From positions 124,001-188,000 of the forward strand of contig JADFDU010000011.1 in NCBI GenBank assembly GCA_018262775.1: DNA of 64,000 nucleotides, written 5' to 3'. The position numbers were made by a program, and so were the translations under genes. The notes under the pieces were generated by a model, which did not search any database, was not told where the DNA came from, and was given only the letters and a program-made list of their open reading frames with translations. Positions 8,404-17,172 of this stretch are shown here, in pieces (the first letter of the stretch is position 1; the number at the start of each line of letters is the position of its first letter). This DNA comes from Rhodocyclaceae bacterium. GTDB lineage: Bacteria; Pseudomonadota; Gammaproteobacteria; Burkholderiales; Rhodocyclaceae.

Positions 8404-9480
8404 TTATGCCTTTTCGATCACCGGCACCCGCTGCGCCAGTGCGCACAGCAGTTCGTAACTGACGGTGCCGGCGGCGGTGGCGACCTCGTCGACGGGCAGG
8501 CCATCGCCCCACAACACTACCGGCGAGCCGATGCCGGCAGCCGGAATTCCCTCGAGGTCCACCATGATCATGTCCATCGAGACGCGACCGACGGTGCGGG
8601 CGCGCCGCCCCTCGACGAGGATCGGCGTGCCGCTCGGCGCACGGCGCGGATAGCCGTCGGCATAGCCGCAGGCGACGATGCCGATGCGCATCGGCCGCTC
8701 GGCGGTGAAGATGCCGCCATAGCCGACACGGTCTCCCGGCTGGAGGTGCTGTATCGAAATCAGCTCGCTGGATAGCGTCATCACGGGGCGCAGGCCGATC
8801 TGCTCGGCACTCTCGAACTGGGGGAAAGGCGACGAACCGTACAGCATGATGCCCGGACGCGCCCAGCCCCGGCATGTCTTTGGATACCGCAACAGTGCCG
8901 CCGAATTGGCCAGGCTGACCGGATGGTCGCACCCCTGGGTGGCCTCCTCGAAATGGGCCATCTGCCAGTCGATGCCACGTTCCAGGTCGGCATCGGCGTA
9001 GTGCGTCATGAGCGTGATGTTGCCGACGCAGCGAGTGGTCTCCAGGGCGGACAGGACAGGATGGAGTTCCTCGGCGGACAGCCCCAGCCGGTTCATGCCG
9101 GTGTTGAGCTTGAGATATACCGGCAGCTGCGCCGGCAGGGCGGCGCTGGTCAGCATCTCCGTCTGCTCCAGCGTATGCACGACAGGCGTCAGCGCGAACT
9201 CGGCAAAGAGCGGCAGTTCATCCGCCTCGAAGAAGCCCTCAAGCAAAAGTATGGGATGGCGAAAGCCGGCTTCGCGCAAGGTGACGGCGTCATCGAGATC
9301 GAGTAGCGCGAAACCGTCGGCCATGTCATCAAGCGCCTCGGCAACGCGCATCAACCCGTGGCCATAGGCATTGGCCTTGACGACGGCCCACAGGCTGGCA
9401 CCTGGCGCGCGCTGGCGCGCGACTGCGAAGTTTCCGCGCAGTGCGGACAGGTCGATGGTGGTGCGGATGGGGCGGGTCAA
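8404..9480 (-). CDS. alr: Alanine racemase
   Basis: 358 aa. PLP-dependent interconversion of L- and D-alanine for peptidoglycan. The PLP lysine is K35 in VVKANAYGHG. The second catalytic residue is the tyrosine of RVGYGGIF near residue 252. YLKLNTGMNRLG and the C-terminal beta domain (SMDMIMVDLEG) are also present. It is the first gene of the alr-radA-permease run and lies 18 bases downstream of the lysR gene. Alr and RadA are common neighbours in betaproteobacteria. Confidence 0.97.
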   Translation of the reverse strand: MTRPIRTTIDLSALRGNFAVARQRAPGASLWAVVKANAYGHGLMRVAEALDDMADGFALLDLDDAVTLREAGFRHPILLLEGFFEADELPLFAEFALTPVVHTLEQTEMLTSAALPAQLPVYLKLNTGMNRLGLSAEELHPVLSALETTRCVGNITLMTHYADADLERGIDWQMAHFEEATQGCDHPVSLANSAALLRYPKTCRGWARPGIMLYGSSPFPQFESAEQIGLRPVMTLSSELISIQHLQPGDRVGYGGIFTAERPMRIGIVACGYADGYPRRAPSGTPILVEGRRARTVGRVSMDMIMVDLEGIPAAGIGSPVVLWGDGLPVDEVATAAGTVSYELLCALAQRVPVIEKA

Positions 9481-9498
9481 GTCGGGAAGCGGTTTGCG

Positions 9499-10410
9499 TC
9501 AGCCGTGTTTCGCCACGAATTCCTTGAGCCGGGTATTGGCGAACTCGACGAAGGTGTTGACCAGGCGTGAACGGAATTTTTCCTTCGGGTAGACCATCGA
9601 CAGCGTGCGGTGGAGGCGCGGCTTGAGCGGAATGGCAAGCAGGTCGCCAAGGCGCTTTTCCTTGGCCACCGAGGCGCGCGAGACGATGGCGAAGCCGATG
9701 CCGGTCTCCACCACGCCCTTGATCGCCTCCGGGCTGCCCAGTTCGATGACGACATTGAGGCTCTCCGGCGGCACGCCGGCATCGCGGAAATAAGTATCGG
9801 TGACTTCGCGCGTGCCCGAACCCGGTTCGCGGCTGATGAATGGATGCGTCGCCAGCAACTGCGGGGTCAGTTCCTTGTTCTTGGCCAGCGCCGTGCCGGG
9901 TGCGCAGATGACAAGGAGTTCATCCTCGCAACAGACCTCGCACTGCAGGTTTCCCTGGTGCGAGGGCGCCTCGATGAGGCCGATGTCCAGCGTGTGCTCG
10001 GCGACGCGCGTCTCGATCGACTCCGAGTTGGCAACGATCAGGCGCGGCTTGACGTTAGGGTACTGCGACTTGAATTCGCCGAGGATGCGCGGCAGCATGA
10101 ATTCGGCGATGGTGGTGCTGGCGCCCACCAGCAGCGGGCCGCCGATCTGCCCGGTCATCTCGGCCAGGCGCACGTCGAGTTCCGCCGACAGGCCGAGAAT
10201 CCGCTCGGCGTATTCGAGCACCGTCTCGCCGGCCGGCGTCAGCGAGATCTTGCCATGCCCGCGATCGAACAGCCGCGTATTGAAATGCTCTTCCAACTGC
10301 TTGATCTGAAACGTTACAGCCGGTTGCGTCATGAACAGCACTTCGGCTGCCTTGGTAAAGGACAACTGCTTGGCAACGGCATGGAAAACCTGGAGCCTGC
10401 GGTCAGCCAT
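9499..10410 (-). CDS. LysR-type transcriptional regulator (CysL/CbbR-like effector domain)
   Basis: 303 aa from the ATG at 10410 (MADRRLQVF). This start is preferred over a GTG three codons upstream because a G-rich Shine-Dalgarno-like run sits about 8 bases before it. The N-terminal winged helix-turn-helix (about 4-62) reads LSFTKAAEVLFMTQPAVTF. The rest is a LysR substrate-binding domain of the CysL-like type (VGASTTIAEFMLPRILGEF, EPGSGTREVTDTYFRDAG). It is divergent from lplT across a 240-bp gap. The ligand and target genes cannot be named; lplT and its own promoter are the default guesses for a divergently placed LysR. Confidence 0.88.
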   Translation of the reverse strand: MADRRLQVFHAVAKQLSFTKAAEVLFMTQPAVTFQIKQLEEHFNTRLFDRGHGKISLTPAGETVLEYAERILGLSAELDVRLAEMTGQIGGPLLVGASTTIAEFMLPRILGEFKSQYPNVKPRLIVANSESIETRVAEHTLDIGLIEAPSHQGNLQCEVCCEDELLVICAPGTALAKNKELTPQLLATHPFISREPGSGTREVTDTYFRDAGVPPESLNVVIELGSPEAIKGVVETGIGFAIVSRASVAKEKRLGDLLAIPLKPRLHRTLSMVYPKEKFRSRLVNTFVEFANTRLKEFVAKHG

Positions 10411-10549
10411 AATTAGCACCCCCCGATATACTTATAGCTATCATTCAATCACAAATTACCCGTATAAGGTAGTCTGATTTATCCGATCTTCCGTCAGATA
10501 TCCATTGAAACCATGGCGTTCCTGCGGGTTCCGGAAGGCATCCGACACA

Positions 10550-10580
10550 CGACGCGGCTTCATGGTATAAAGCCGCGTCG
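10550..10580. promoter_or_regulatory. 11-bp perfect inverted repeat in the lplT leader
   Basis: CGACGCGGCTT (10550-10560) and AAGCCGCGTCG (10570-10580) enclose a 9-base loop, 72 bases before the lplT start in the lysR-lplT divergent gap (10411-10651). The rest of the gap is AT-rich near lysR (10420-10500), as expected for divergent promoters. No T-run follows the hairpin, so an operator or leader structure is more likely than a terminator. Confidence 0.45.
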
Positions 10581-10651
10581 CTCGACCAATAAAATCGACA
10601 GCCCGCCTTTTCCTTATTTCACGGACACGGATCCCCGGCTCGCATCACTGA

Positions 10652-11974
10652 ATGAATCGCGGCTTTTACATCATCATGGCGGCGCAGTTTTTTTCCGCGT
10701 TTGCCGACAATGCGCTCCTCATTGCCGCCATCGCCATGCTGCGGGACATCCACTCCCCCGGCCAGTACGAGCCGCTGCTCAAGCTGTTCTTCACCGTTTC
10801 CTACGTCGCCCTGGCGGCTTTCGTCGGCGCCCTCGCGGATTCGATGGCCAAGGGCCGCGTCATGCTCCTCAGCAACACCATCAAGTTCGCCGGCTGCTTG
10901 ATGATGGTGGTGGCGACGGTGCCCTATCTGGATCTGCTTGGCATCCCGATCCATTACTACGTGCTGCTCTCTTACGCCATTGTCGGCCTGGGTGCAGCTG
11001 CCTATTCACCAGCCAAGTACGGCATCCTTACCGAGTACCTGCCTCACGACAAGCTGGTCATCGCCAACAGCTGGATGGAGGGACTGACGGTGACCGCGAT
11101 CATCCTCGGTACCGTGCTCGGCGGCGTATTGGTCAATCCCACGGTCAGCACCGCGCTGCTCGGGTTCGATCTGCCCGGCATCGATACCTGGATCGACACC
11201 CCGGCGGAAGTCGCCATGCTGGTCATTTCCCTGCTCTACATCATTGCCGCGATCTTCAACCTCTACATACCCGACACCGGCGTAGACCACAGACCACTGC
11301 ACAAGAACCCGAAGTACCTGCTCTACGAATTCGGCCACTGCGTGCGGCTGCTCTGGCGCGACAAACTGGGGCAGATCTCGCTGGCCGTCACCACACTGTT
11401 CTGGGGTGCCGGCGCCACCCTGCAGTTCATCGTCCTGAAGTGGGCCGACAAGGCGCTCGGCCTGCCGCTCGACAAGGCCACCGTGCTGCAGGGCGTGGTA
11501 GCCCTGGGCATCGCCATCGGCGCCGTTATTGCCGCGAGGATCGTCTCCCTCGACAAATCCGTGCGCGTACTGCCGGTCGGCATCGCGATGGGCATCGTCG
11601 TCGTGGGCATGATCTTCGTCACCGGCTTACCGATGGCGCTGGCCATGATGGTTGCGGTCGGGGCGATGGCCGGTTTCTTCGTCGTGCCGATGAATGCGCT
11701 GTTGCAGCATCGCGGCCACATCCTCATGGGCGCAGGGCATTCCATCGCGGTGCAGAACTTCAACGAAAACACCAGCATTCTCGTCATGCTGGGACTCTAT
11801 GCGCTGCTGGTGTATCTAGACGTGTCGATCTACGCGGTGATCGTCCTCTTCGGCTTCTTTGTCAGCCTGACCATGCTGCTGGTAGGCGTCTGGCATCGCC
11901 GCAACATGCGCGAGCACGGTGAAGAATTGCAACAGCTGCTCGCCGCCGCCCAGAACGTTAACGCCCAGCACTAG
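10652..11974 (+). CDS. lplT: Lysophospholipid transporter LplT (MFS)
   Basis: 440 aa, 12-helix major facilitator protein of the LplT type, which flips lysophospholipids across the inner membrane for re-acylation. The N-terminus MNRGFYIIMAAQFFSAFADN and the segment YSPAKYGILTEYLPHDKLV are characteristic of LplT, as is the conserved GLGAAAYSPAKYGILTE stretch. In enterobacteria lplT is paired with the acyltransferase gene aas. Here no aas is adjacent, and the neighbour is a divergent LysR regulator. Confidence 0.92.
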   Translation: MNRGFYIIMAAQFFSAFADNALLIAAIAMLRDIHSPGQYEPLLKLFFTVSYVALAAFVGALADSMAKGRVMLLSNTIKFAGCLMMVVATVPYLDLLGIPIHYYVLLSYAIVGLGAAAYSPAKYGILTEYLPHDKLVIANSWMEGLTVTAIILGTVLGGVLVNPTVSTALLGFDLPGIDTWIDTPAEVAMLVISLLYIIAAIFNLYIPDTGVDHRPLHKNPKYLLYEFGHCVRLLWRDKLGQISLAVTTLFWGAGATLQFIVLKWADKALGLPLDKATVLQGVVALGIAIGAVIAARIVSLDKSVRVLPVGIAMGIVVVGMIFVTGLPMALAMMVAVGAMAGFFVVPMNALLQHRGHILMGAGHSIAVQNFNENTSILVMLGLYALLVYLDVSIYAVIVLFGFFVSLTMLLVGVWHRRNMREHGEELQQLLAAAQNVNAQH

Positions 11975-11998
11975 GGGCTGCGGTATTGCGGTGGCGCA

Positions 11999-12499
11999 TC
12001 AAAGAAGCGCGGGGCGGTTCGGCAGTTCGTTGCGCCCGGCCGCTCCCGCCGGCAGGCGTTCCGCCAGCAGGCGACCGATCCCGGCGACCGCAGTCTGCGC
12101 GCCTGCTGCGTATTCCCGCTTGGCGAAAGCCTGCTCCATGCGCCGGCAGATTCCCGCCCATTCATCCGCCGAAACATGACCGCCAAGGCCGCGGTCGGCA
12201 ACGATCTCGACATCGCGGTCAGCCAGCAGCACATAGATAAGCACGCCGCTGTTGTATTCGGTATCCCACACGCGCAGCGTCGAGAACAACTCGATGGCAC
12301 GATCGCGGGCAGTCTCGCCGCGCAGCAGGTGCGCCGGCGCCAGTGCAGCCTCGACGGCAAAGCGGATTTCGCCTGCATGACTTAGCTCGGCGGCGGCAAT
12401 GACCGCCTCCACTGCCTGCAGGGCGGGTTGCGGGAAACGGCGGCGCACCTGCCAGTCCGGCGTCAGCAGATGCCGCAGCATGCGAGACAGTGTCACCAT
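11999..12499 (-). CDS. TPM-domain (TLP18.3/Psb32-like) cytoplasmic protein
   Basis: 166 aa, last gene of the lemA-ygcG-TPM operon. It has the TPM fold core (GEIRFAVEAAL, STLRVWDTEYNSGVLIYVLL, VEIVADRGLGGHV) but no signal peptide. These three genes occur together in many proteobacteria; their function is not settled, and envelope or protein quality control has been suggested. It overlaps the upstream ygcG-like gene by 7 bp, and its end converges on lplT with a 24-base gap. Confidence 0.88.
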   Translation of the reverse strand: MVTLSRMLRHLLTPDWQVRRRFPQPALQAVEAVIAAAELSHAGEIRFAVEAALAPAHLLRGETARDRAIELFSTLRVWDTEYNSGVLIYVLLADRDVEIVADRGLGGHVSADEWAGICRRMEQAFAKREYAAGAQTAVAGIGRLLAERLPAGAAGRNELPNRPALL

Positions 12500-13347
12500 C
12501 GCCCCGAGGCTCCGCCGCCGCCAAACCCGCCGCCACCGCCGGAAAACCCTCCTCCGCCGCCGAATCCGCCCCGGCCACCTCGGCCACCCAAGCCGCCTAG
12601 GCCGGCAACACCCAGCAGCGTCAGAAAGAAAACGACCATGGCAACGAGCAACGCGAGCGACACACTGCCGAGCAGCAGCCAGCCGCCGAGGAAAGCCACG
12701 CCGCCAGCCACCGCGCCGCCGAGCAGCCGTCCGAGCATTGCCCGCAGCACGCCGCCGACAACGAACACGAACAGCATCGCCAGCGGCAGCAAGTTGTCCC
12801 TGGAATCCGCGGGGGCGTCTTGTGCGCGCTTCGTCCTTGGCGGCAACGGCAGCGGCTCCCCTGCGACGACCGCCTCGATGTGCGTCACGCCGTCTTGCAG
12901 GCCGCCATAAAAATCAGCCGATCTGAATCGCGGCAGCATGATGTCCTCGATGATGCGCTTTGCCACTGCATCGGGCAGCGCCCCTTCCAGGCCGCGACCG
13001 ACTTCGATGCGCAGGGCACGGTCGTTTTTGGCGACGAGAACGATGACGCCGTCGTCCACGCCCCGCCGTCCGACCCGCCAGACCTCGGCGACGCGAATGC
13101 CGTAGGCCTCGATGGTTTCCGGTTGCGTGGAGGGAACCAGCAGGACGGCGATCTGGCTGCCGTGCTTGATCTCAAACTGCGCCAGATCGGCTTCCAGCGC
13201 AGCCGTCTCCTGGCTGCTCAAGGTGCCGGTCAGGTCGGTAACGTGCGCCTTGAGGGGCGGTATGGCCGTGAGTTCGTCCGCCGCCTGGCCGCAGACACTT
13301 GCAGCCAGGAGCCATACAGCCAGCAGAAGCCTCGCGACGAGGCTCAT
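12493..13347 (-). CDS. YgcG-family TPM-domain membrane protein
   Basis: 284 aa. Signal peptide about residues 1-22 (cleavage after GQAAD-like region), then a periplasmic TPM domain (about 30-165: LTGTLSSQETAALEADLAQF, RGVDDGVIVLVAKNDRALRIEVGRG). Two or three membrane helices follow (about 190-250), then a very glycine-rich tail with repeated GGGGF blocks. The Gly-rich tail with a final Gly-Arg-Trp is typical of YgcG proteins. It lies 10 bases downstream of lemA and overlaps the next TPM gene. Confidence 0.92.
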   Translation of the reverse strand: MSLVARLLLAVWLLAASVCGQAADELTAIPPLKAHVTDLTGTLSSQETAALEADLAQFEIKHGSQIAVLLVPSTQPETIEAYGIRVAEVWRVGRRGVDDGVIVLVAKNDRALRIEVGRGLEGALPDAVAKRIIEDIMLPRFRSADFYGGLQDGVTHIEAVVAGEPLPLPPRTKRAQDAPADSRDNLLPLAMLFVFVVGGVLRAMLGRLLGGAVAGGVAFLGGWLLLGSVSLALLVAMVVFFLTLLGVAGLGGLGGRGGRGGFGGGGGFSGGGGGFGGGGASGRW

Positions 13348-13357
13348 TCAAGCTGCC

Positions 13358-14008
13358 TCAATAGCCCGCAGAGAGGGCACTGCTGGCTGGCTTGCCGACG
13401 GCCGCGCCCGGCTTGGCGCCACCGTCGAACTTGATGGCAGGGGGCGCCGACATCGCCTTCTCGTCCTCGACGGCGAAGTTGGCCTTGGTCTTGTAACCGA
13501 ACAGCATGGCGGTCAGGTTGCTCGGGAAGACGCGCACCGTGGTATTGTATTCCTGCACGTCCTTGATGTAGCGGTTGCGCGCCACGGTAATGCGGTTTTC
13601 CGTGCCCTCCACCTGCGCTTGCAGGTCGCGGAAACTGGCGTCAGCCTTGAGATTCGGATAGTTCTCCACCACCAGCAAGAGGCGCGATAACGCGCCGGAA
13701 AGCTGCGCCTGCGCGGCCTGGAATTGGGCAAAAGCCTGAGGATCGTTGACCAGTTCCGGCGTCGCCTTGATGCCGGCGACTTGCGCGCGCGCCTCGGTCA
13801 CCTTGGTCAGGACTTCCTTTTCATGTGACGCATAACCCTGCACGATCTGCACCAGATTGGGAATCAGGTCGGCGCGGCGCTTGTACTGGTTGAGCACCTC
13901 CGACCAGGCGGCGGTGACCTGCTCGTCGTTCGTCTGGATCTGGTTGTAGCCGCAGCCGGACAGCAGGCTCGCCATCAGGGCCAGCAGGACAATAAGCTTG
14001 AAGCGCAT
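13358..14008 (-). CDS. lemA: LemA family lipoprotein
   Basis: 216 aa. A lipobox (LLSGC, cysteine at about residue 19) suggests a lipid-anchored form. The LemA helical core follows with QTNDEQVTAAWSEVLNQYKR, DLIPNLVQIVQGYASHE and NRYIKDVQEYNTTVRVFPSN. First gene of the lemA-ygcG-TPM operon. The 81-base gap between its start and the end of the cation efflux gene should hold the promoter; no clear -35/-10 pair was seen. Molecular function in bacteria is not established. Confidence 0.93.
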   Translation of the reverse strand: MRFKLIVLLALMASLLSGCGYNQIQTNDEQVTAAWSEVLNQYKRRADLIPNLVQIVQGYASHEKEVLTKVTEARAQVAGIKATPELVNDPQAFAQFQAAQAQLSGALSRLLLVVENYPNLKADASFRDLQAQVEGTENRITVARNRYIKDVQEYNTTVRVFPSNLTAMLFGYKTKANFAVEDEKAMSAPPAIKFDGGAKPGAAVGKPASSALSAGY

Positions 14009-14089
14009 GGCGGTCTCCTTGGTGTGGTTGTGTTCTACGGTGTGCCCTAGCTTGGGGTACCTACTTCATTTTCAATGGGTTTAATGGAC

Positions 14090-15004
14090 TTAGCGGACAT
14101 CCGGCTCGAAGAAAACCCATTTCGCACTGGGGTACGCTGCCTGCATGCGCGCCTCGACGGCATTGATCCGCTCGACCATCTGCACGCCACTGATGCGATC
14201 GGCATCCACCATGCGCGCCTTGACGGCGATCACCACCTTGTCGCCCCAGGCCAGCGTAATGACGTTGAGCGCCTCGGCCACCTCGGGCTGGGCGGCGACA
14301 AAGCGCTGGATCTCCTCGCGCAATTCGGGCGAGGCCGATTCGCCGACGATGAGCCCCTTCACCTCGATCATGACGAGCACCGCGATAACCATCAGCACCA
14401 CGCCGACACAGAGCGTGCCCAGCGCATCCCACAGCGGGTTGCCCGTCACCAGCGCGACGCCGACGGCGCAAAAGGCAAAAGTCAGTCCCGCCAGGGCGGC
14501 GATATCCTCGCCGGCCACCACCATCAGCTCGGATTCGCGCGTCTCGCGAAACCAGCGCATGAAAGACTTGCCGCGCGCGCCTTTGCGGATTTCGCGCATC
14601 GCTCCGGCGAGGGAGAACGCTTCCAGCACCACGGCTACCCCCAGTACGGCTAGTGCCACCAGGCCATTTTCCAGCGGCTGAGGATGACGCAGGCGTTCGA
14701 TGCCTTCGTAAACCGAAAACGCGCCGCCCATGAAGAACAGCAGCAGGGCCACGATCATGGACCAGAAGTAGGTGACGCGGTGATGGCCAAGCGGATGATC
14801 TGCACTCTCCGGCCGCTGCGCCTCGCGCATGCCAAACAGCAGCAGGAGTTGGTTCACGCAGTCGGCCGTGGAATGGATCGCCTCGGCCAGCATGGAGCCG
14901 GAGTTTGTCCACCAGGCCGCGCCAAACTTCGACACAGCGATGCCGAAATTAGCGCCCAGCACATAGAGGATAGCCCGCGTCGAGCCTTCGTTACCCGCCG
15001 ACAT
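14090..15004 (-). CDS. Cation diffusion facilitator family transporter
   Basis: 304 aa CDF protein, a proton-coupled exporter of divalent metals such as zinc, in the inner membrane. Six helices are predicted. HSTADC (about residue 44) carries the HxxxD metal site of helix 2, the GHHRVTYFWSM loop follows, and the cytoplasmic C-terminal domain ends in a ferredoxin-like fold (VVIAVKARMVDADRISG). The sequence resembles the SLC30A9-type branch with an N-terminal LYVLGANFGIAVSKFGAAW. It overlaps the upstream uracil-DNA glycosylase gene by 14 bp. The metal cannot be assigned from sequence alone. Confidence 0.9.
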   Translation of the reverse strand: MSAGNEGSTRAILYVLGANFGIAVSKFGAAWWTNSGSMLAEAIHSTADCVNQLLLLFGMREAQRPESADHPLGHHRVTYFWSMIVALLLFFMGGAFSVYEGIERLRHPQPLENGLVALAVLGVAVVLEAFSLAGAMREIRKGARGKSFMRWFRETRESELMVVAGEDIAALAGLTFAFCAVGVALVTGNPLWDALGTLCVGVVLMVIAVLVMIEVKGLIVGESASPELREEIQRFVAAQPEVAEALNVITLAWGDKVVIAVKARMVDADRISGVQMVERINAVEARMQAAYPSAKWVFFEPDVR

Positions 15005-15749
15005 CGCTCAGCCCCTTCATCGTGCGCCGCGCAAAGCACAGGTCTTCCCAGGCCTTCGCCTTGTCCGTGAGGTTGCGCAGCAGATAGGCCGGATGATAGG
15101 TGACAACGAGTGGGATGCCGCGATAGTCAAACAGGCGACCACGCGCGGCGCCGACTTTCACCTCCACATCGAGCAGCGTCTCCGCCGCCGGTTTGCCGAG
15201 GGCGACGATGAGTTTCGGCCGGAGCAGTTCGATCTGCCGCTGCAGATAGGGGAAGCAGGCCGCCGTCTCTGCGGCCTCCGGCGTGCGGTTGCCGGGCGGG
15301 CGGCATTTCACCACGTTGCCGATATACACCTTCCTGCCGCGTTCAAGATCGATAGCTGCGAGCATGGCATCGAGCAGCTTGCCGGCCTGGCCGACAAAAG
15401 GCTCACCGCGCGCGTCTTCCTCGGCGCCCGGCCCCTCGCCGACAAAGAGCCAGTCGGCCTCGAGATCACCCACGCCGAGCACCGCCTGCTTGCGCTGCTC
15501 ACACAGGCGGCAGTCGCGGCAGGCAGATACCGTGGCCTGCAATTCGTCCCAGCCCATGGCGGCGATGCGCTGCGCGCGCGCGTCTGCAGGTGCCTGCGCG
15601 ACGGCCGGCAAGGGTGCACTGTCCGCGGACACAGTGTCGGCCGGGGACATGGCACCCTGCACATCTTGTGTATTCTGCGCGGCGCGCTGCCGCAACCGCC
15701 ACAGCGGCGCGAATCCCATCTCGCGCAGGATACTGTCCCTGCGTGTCAT
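14991..15749 (-). CDS. Uracil-DNA glycosylase, iron-sulfur family 4/5
   Basis: 252 aa. Removes uracil from DNA; this family carries a 4Fe-4S cluster. The cluster cysteines are in ACRDCRLCEQ, KCRPPGNR and ACFPYL. The catalytic motif region reads GEGPGAEEDARGEPFVGQAG and the late motif TYHPAYLLRN. An N-terminal extension of about 85 residues is Ala/Pro rich and poorly conserved. It overlaps rimI (4 bp) upstream and the CDF transporter downstream, forming a tsaB-rimI-udg-CDF operon, an order frequent in betaproteobacteria. Confidence 0.93.
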   Translation of the reverse strand: MTRRDSILREMGFAPLWRLRQRAAQNTQDVQGAMSPADTVSADSAPLPAVAQAPADARAQRIAAMGWDELQATVSACRDCRLCEQRKQAVLGVGDLEADWLFVGEGPGAEEDARGEPFVGQAGKLLDAMLAAIDLERGRKVYIGNVVKCRPPGNRTPEAAETAACFPYLQRQIELLRPKLIVALGKPAAETLLDVEVKVGAARGRLFDYRGIPLVVTYHPAYLLRNLTDKAKAWEDLCFARRTMKGLSDVGG

Positions 15750-16207
15750 AGATCCGCCGCCATCACCACCGCATCCTCGCGCCCGTCACCGGTCGGATAG
15801 TAGCCGCGCCGACGGCCGATCGCCGCGAAGCCGAGCCGCGTGTAGAGCCCCTGCCCCGGCGCATTGGACGGACGCACTTCGAGAAACATGCGCCCCGCGC
15901 CGTGGCTTCGCGCCGTGCCGAACAGGTGATGCACGATGAGCATGCCGTAGCCACGCCGCTGCCAATCCGGCGCGACGGTAACGTTGAGCAGGTGGGCTTC
16001 GTCCACCACCAGCATCATCACGGCATAGCCGGCCAGCACGCCATTGACGCGGCAGCACCAGGCACTGTAGCCGGCCGCCAGTGAATCGGCGAAGTTGTTG
16101 CGCGTCCACGGAAAGGGATAGGCATCCTGCTCGATGGCCAGTACGGCATCAATGTCCTCCGGCTGCATCGGTGCAAAGCATGGCGCGATTTTCAAGACGG
16201 CGCTCAT
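15746..16207 (-). CDS. rimI: Ribosomal protein S18 alanine N-acetyltransferase RimI
   Basis: 153 aa GNAT enzyme. RimI acetylates the N-terminal alanine of ribosomal protein S18. The acetyl-CoA loop is VAPDWQRRGYGMLIVHHL (Q/RxxGxG/A type), preceded by DEAHLLNVTV, and the C-terminal EVRPSNAPGQGLYTRLGF segment is typical of RimI. It sits 4 bases after tsaB, its usual partner, and overlaps the udg gene by 4 bp. Confidence 0.95.
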   Translation of the reverse strand: MSAVLKIAPCFAPMQPEDIDAVLAIEQDAYPFPWTRNNFADSLAAGYSAWCCRVNGVLAGYAVMMLVVDEAHLLNVTVAPDWQRRGYGMLIVHHLFGTARSHGAGRMFLEVRPSNAPGQGLYTRLGFAAIGRRRGYYPTGDGREDAVVMAADL

Positions 16208-16211
16208 CGGC

Positions 16212-16904
16212 TCAGGCCTTGCCGTCGAGTGCGAGGCGCTCGCGGGTGGTCATGGCCACCTTGTCGCGCACATAATGCGGCGCCGCCAGCGCCGCGTCGA
16301 GGCCCTCGCCGCGTGAGAAACGCGGCGCCGCCAGCCGCAGCAGTGCACCGGCGCGCGGTCGTGCATCGGCGGCCACTCCACGCAACATCCCGCCCAGTCT
16401 TCCGCCGAGCACATCCGCGTAGGCCGCGAAGCCGCTGCCGCACCCCAGCCAGTCACGACCAGGCGGAAGCGGCACCGCTGCGGGCGCGGATACCACCGGT
16501 GCAATGATCGTCACGACGGCATCCCCGCTCACCTGATAGGCGGCGCAATACACCTCATTCATGCGCGCATCGATGCAGGCATAGACCGGTCCATCACCCG
16601 CGCCGAGCGCCAGCGCCTCGAGGCTGCCGATGCCGACGACGGGCAGGCCGGCACCGGTTGCAAACCCCTGCGCCACGCTGCAGGCCAGCCGCAGTCCGGT
16701 AAACGCCCCCGGCCCGGCGCCGTAGGCGATACCGTTCAGATCGGCCAGGGCTGTCTTGTATTCGTCGAGCAGAGTCTGCACCAGCGGCAGCGCGATTTCG
16801 GAATGCGACACACCGCGCGCGCCCTCCTTTTCGACGATGCAGCCATCGAGAAAGAGCGCTGCGGTGAAAAGATCGGATGAGGATTCCAGGGCAAGGAGTT
16901 TCAC
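16212..16904 (-). CDS. tsaB: tRNA threonylcarbamoyladenosine biosynthesis protein TsaB
   Basis: 230 aa. TsaB is the partner of TsaD in making t6A37 of tRNAs. The N-terminus MKLLALESSSDLFTAALF and the GISHSE-like GVSHSEIALPLVQTLL and AYGAGPGAFTGLRLACSVAQG stretches are diagnostic. It is the first gene of the tsaB-rimI-udg-CDF operon. The 41-base gap to the KTSC gene upstream leaves room for a promoter, but none is clear. Confidence 0.95.
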   Translation of the reverse strand: MKLLALESSSDLFTAALFLDGCIVEKEGARGVSHSEIALPLVQTLLDEYKTALADLNGIAYGAGPGAFTGLRLACSVAQGFATGAGLPVVGIGSLEALALGAGDGPVYACIDARMNEVYCAAYQVSGDAVVTIIAPVVSAPAAVPLPPGRDWLGCGSGFAAYADVLGGRLGGMLRGVAADARPRAGALLRLAAPRFSRGEGLDAALAAPHYVRDKVAMTTRERLALDGKA

Positions 16905-16945
16905 GAAGGGGATTCTACCCGACGCACCCCGCCCCTTATAGGCCT

Positions 16946-17158
16946 TTACTTGATGCGCTTCGCCGTGTACTCATCCTCGATGTTGTCCCTGAAGTAGCTC
17001 CACATCGAGCCCGCGGTGCTCAGGCGCCGCCAGGTTTCCTGCGGCACCCCGGCGTAGTCGACCCGCCTGCGGTCGTCGAACTCGACGCGCAGGAGACGCG
17101 CGCCGGCATCGTAGCCAATGGCCCGCAGCTTGCCTGCATTGACCTGTTTCATTTCCAT
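16946..17158 (-). CDS. KTSC-domain small protein
   Basis: 70 aa covering a complete KTSC domain: residues IGYDAGARLLRVEF then VDYAGVPQETWRRL and a final SYFRDNIEDEYTAKRIK. KTSC domains occur alone or next to lysyl-tRNA synthetase-like or RNA-related proteins; the molecular role is unknown. A second ATG two codons downstream (17152) is equally possible. It lies upstream of tsaB in the same direction. Confidence 0.8.
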   Translation of the reverse strand: MEMKQVNAGKLRAIGYDAGARLLRVEFDDRRRVDYAGVPQETWRRLSTAGSMWSYFRDNIEDEYTAKRIK

Positions 17159-17172
17159 GTGCTTCGCCGCGC

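Noticed and set aside
10513-11922. 469-codon plus-strand frame over lplT
   Set aside because: It is a +1 frame of lplT with an Arg/His-rich, low-hydrophobicity product; lplT itself has the MFS helices and conserved motifs.
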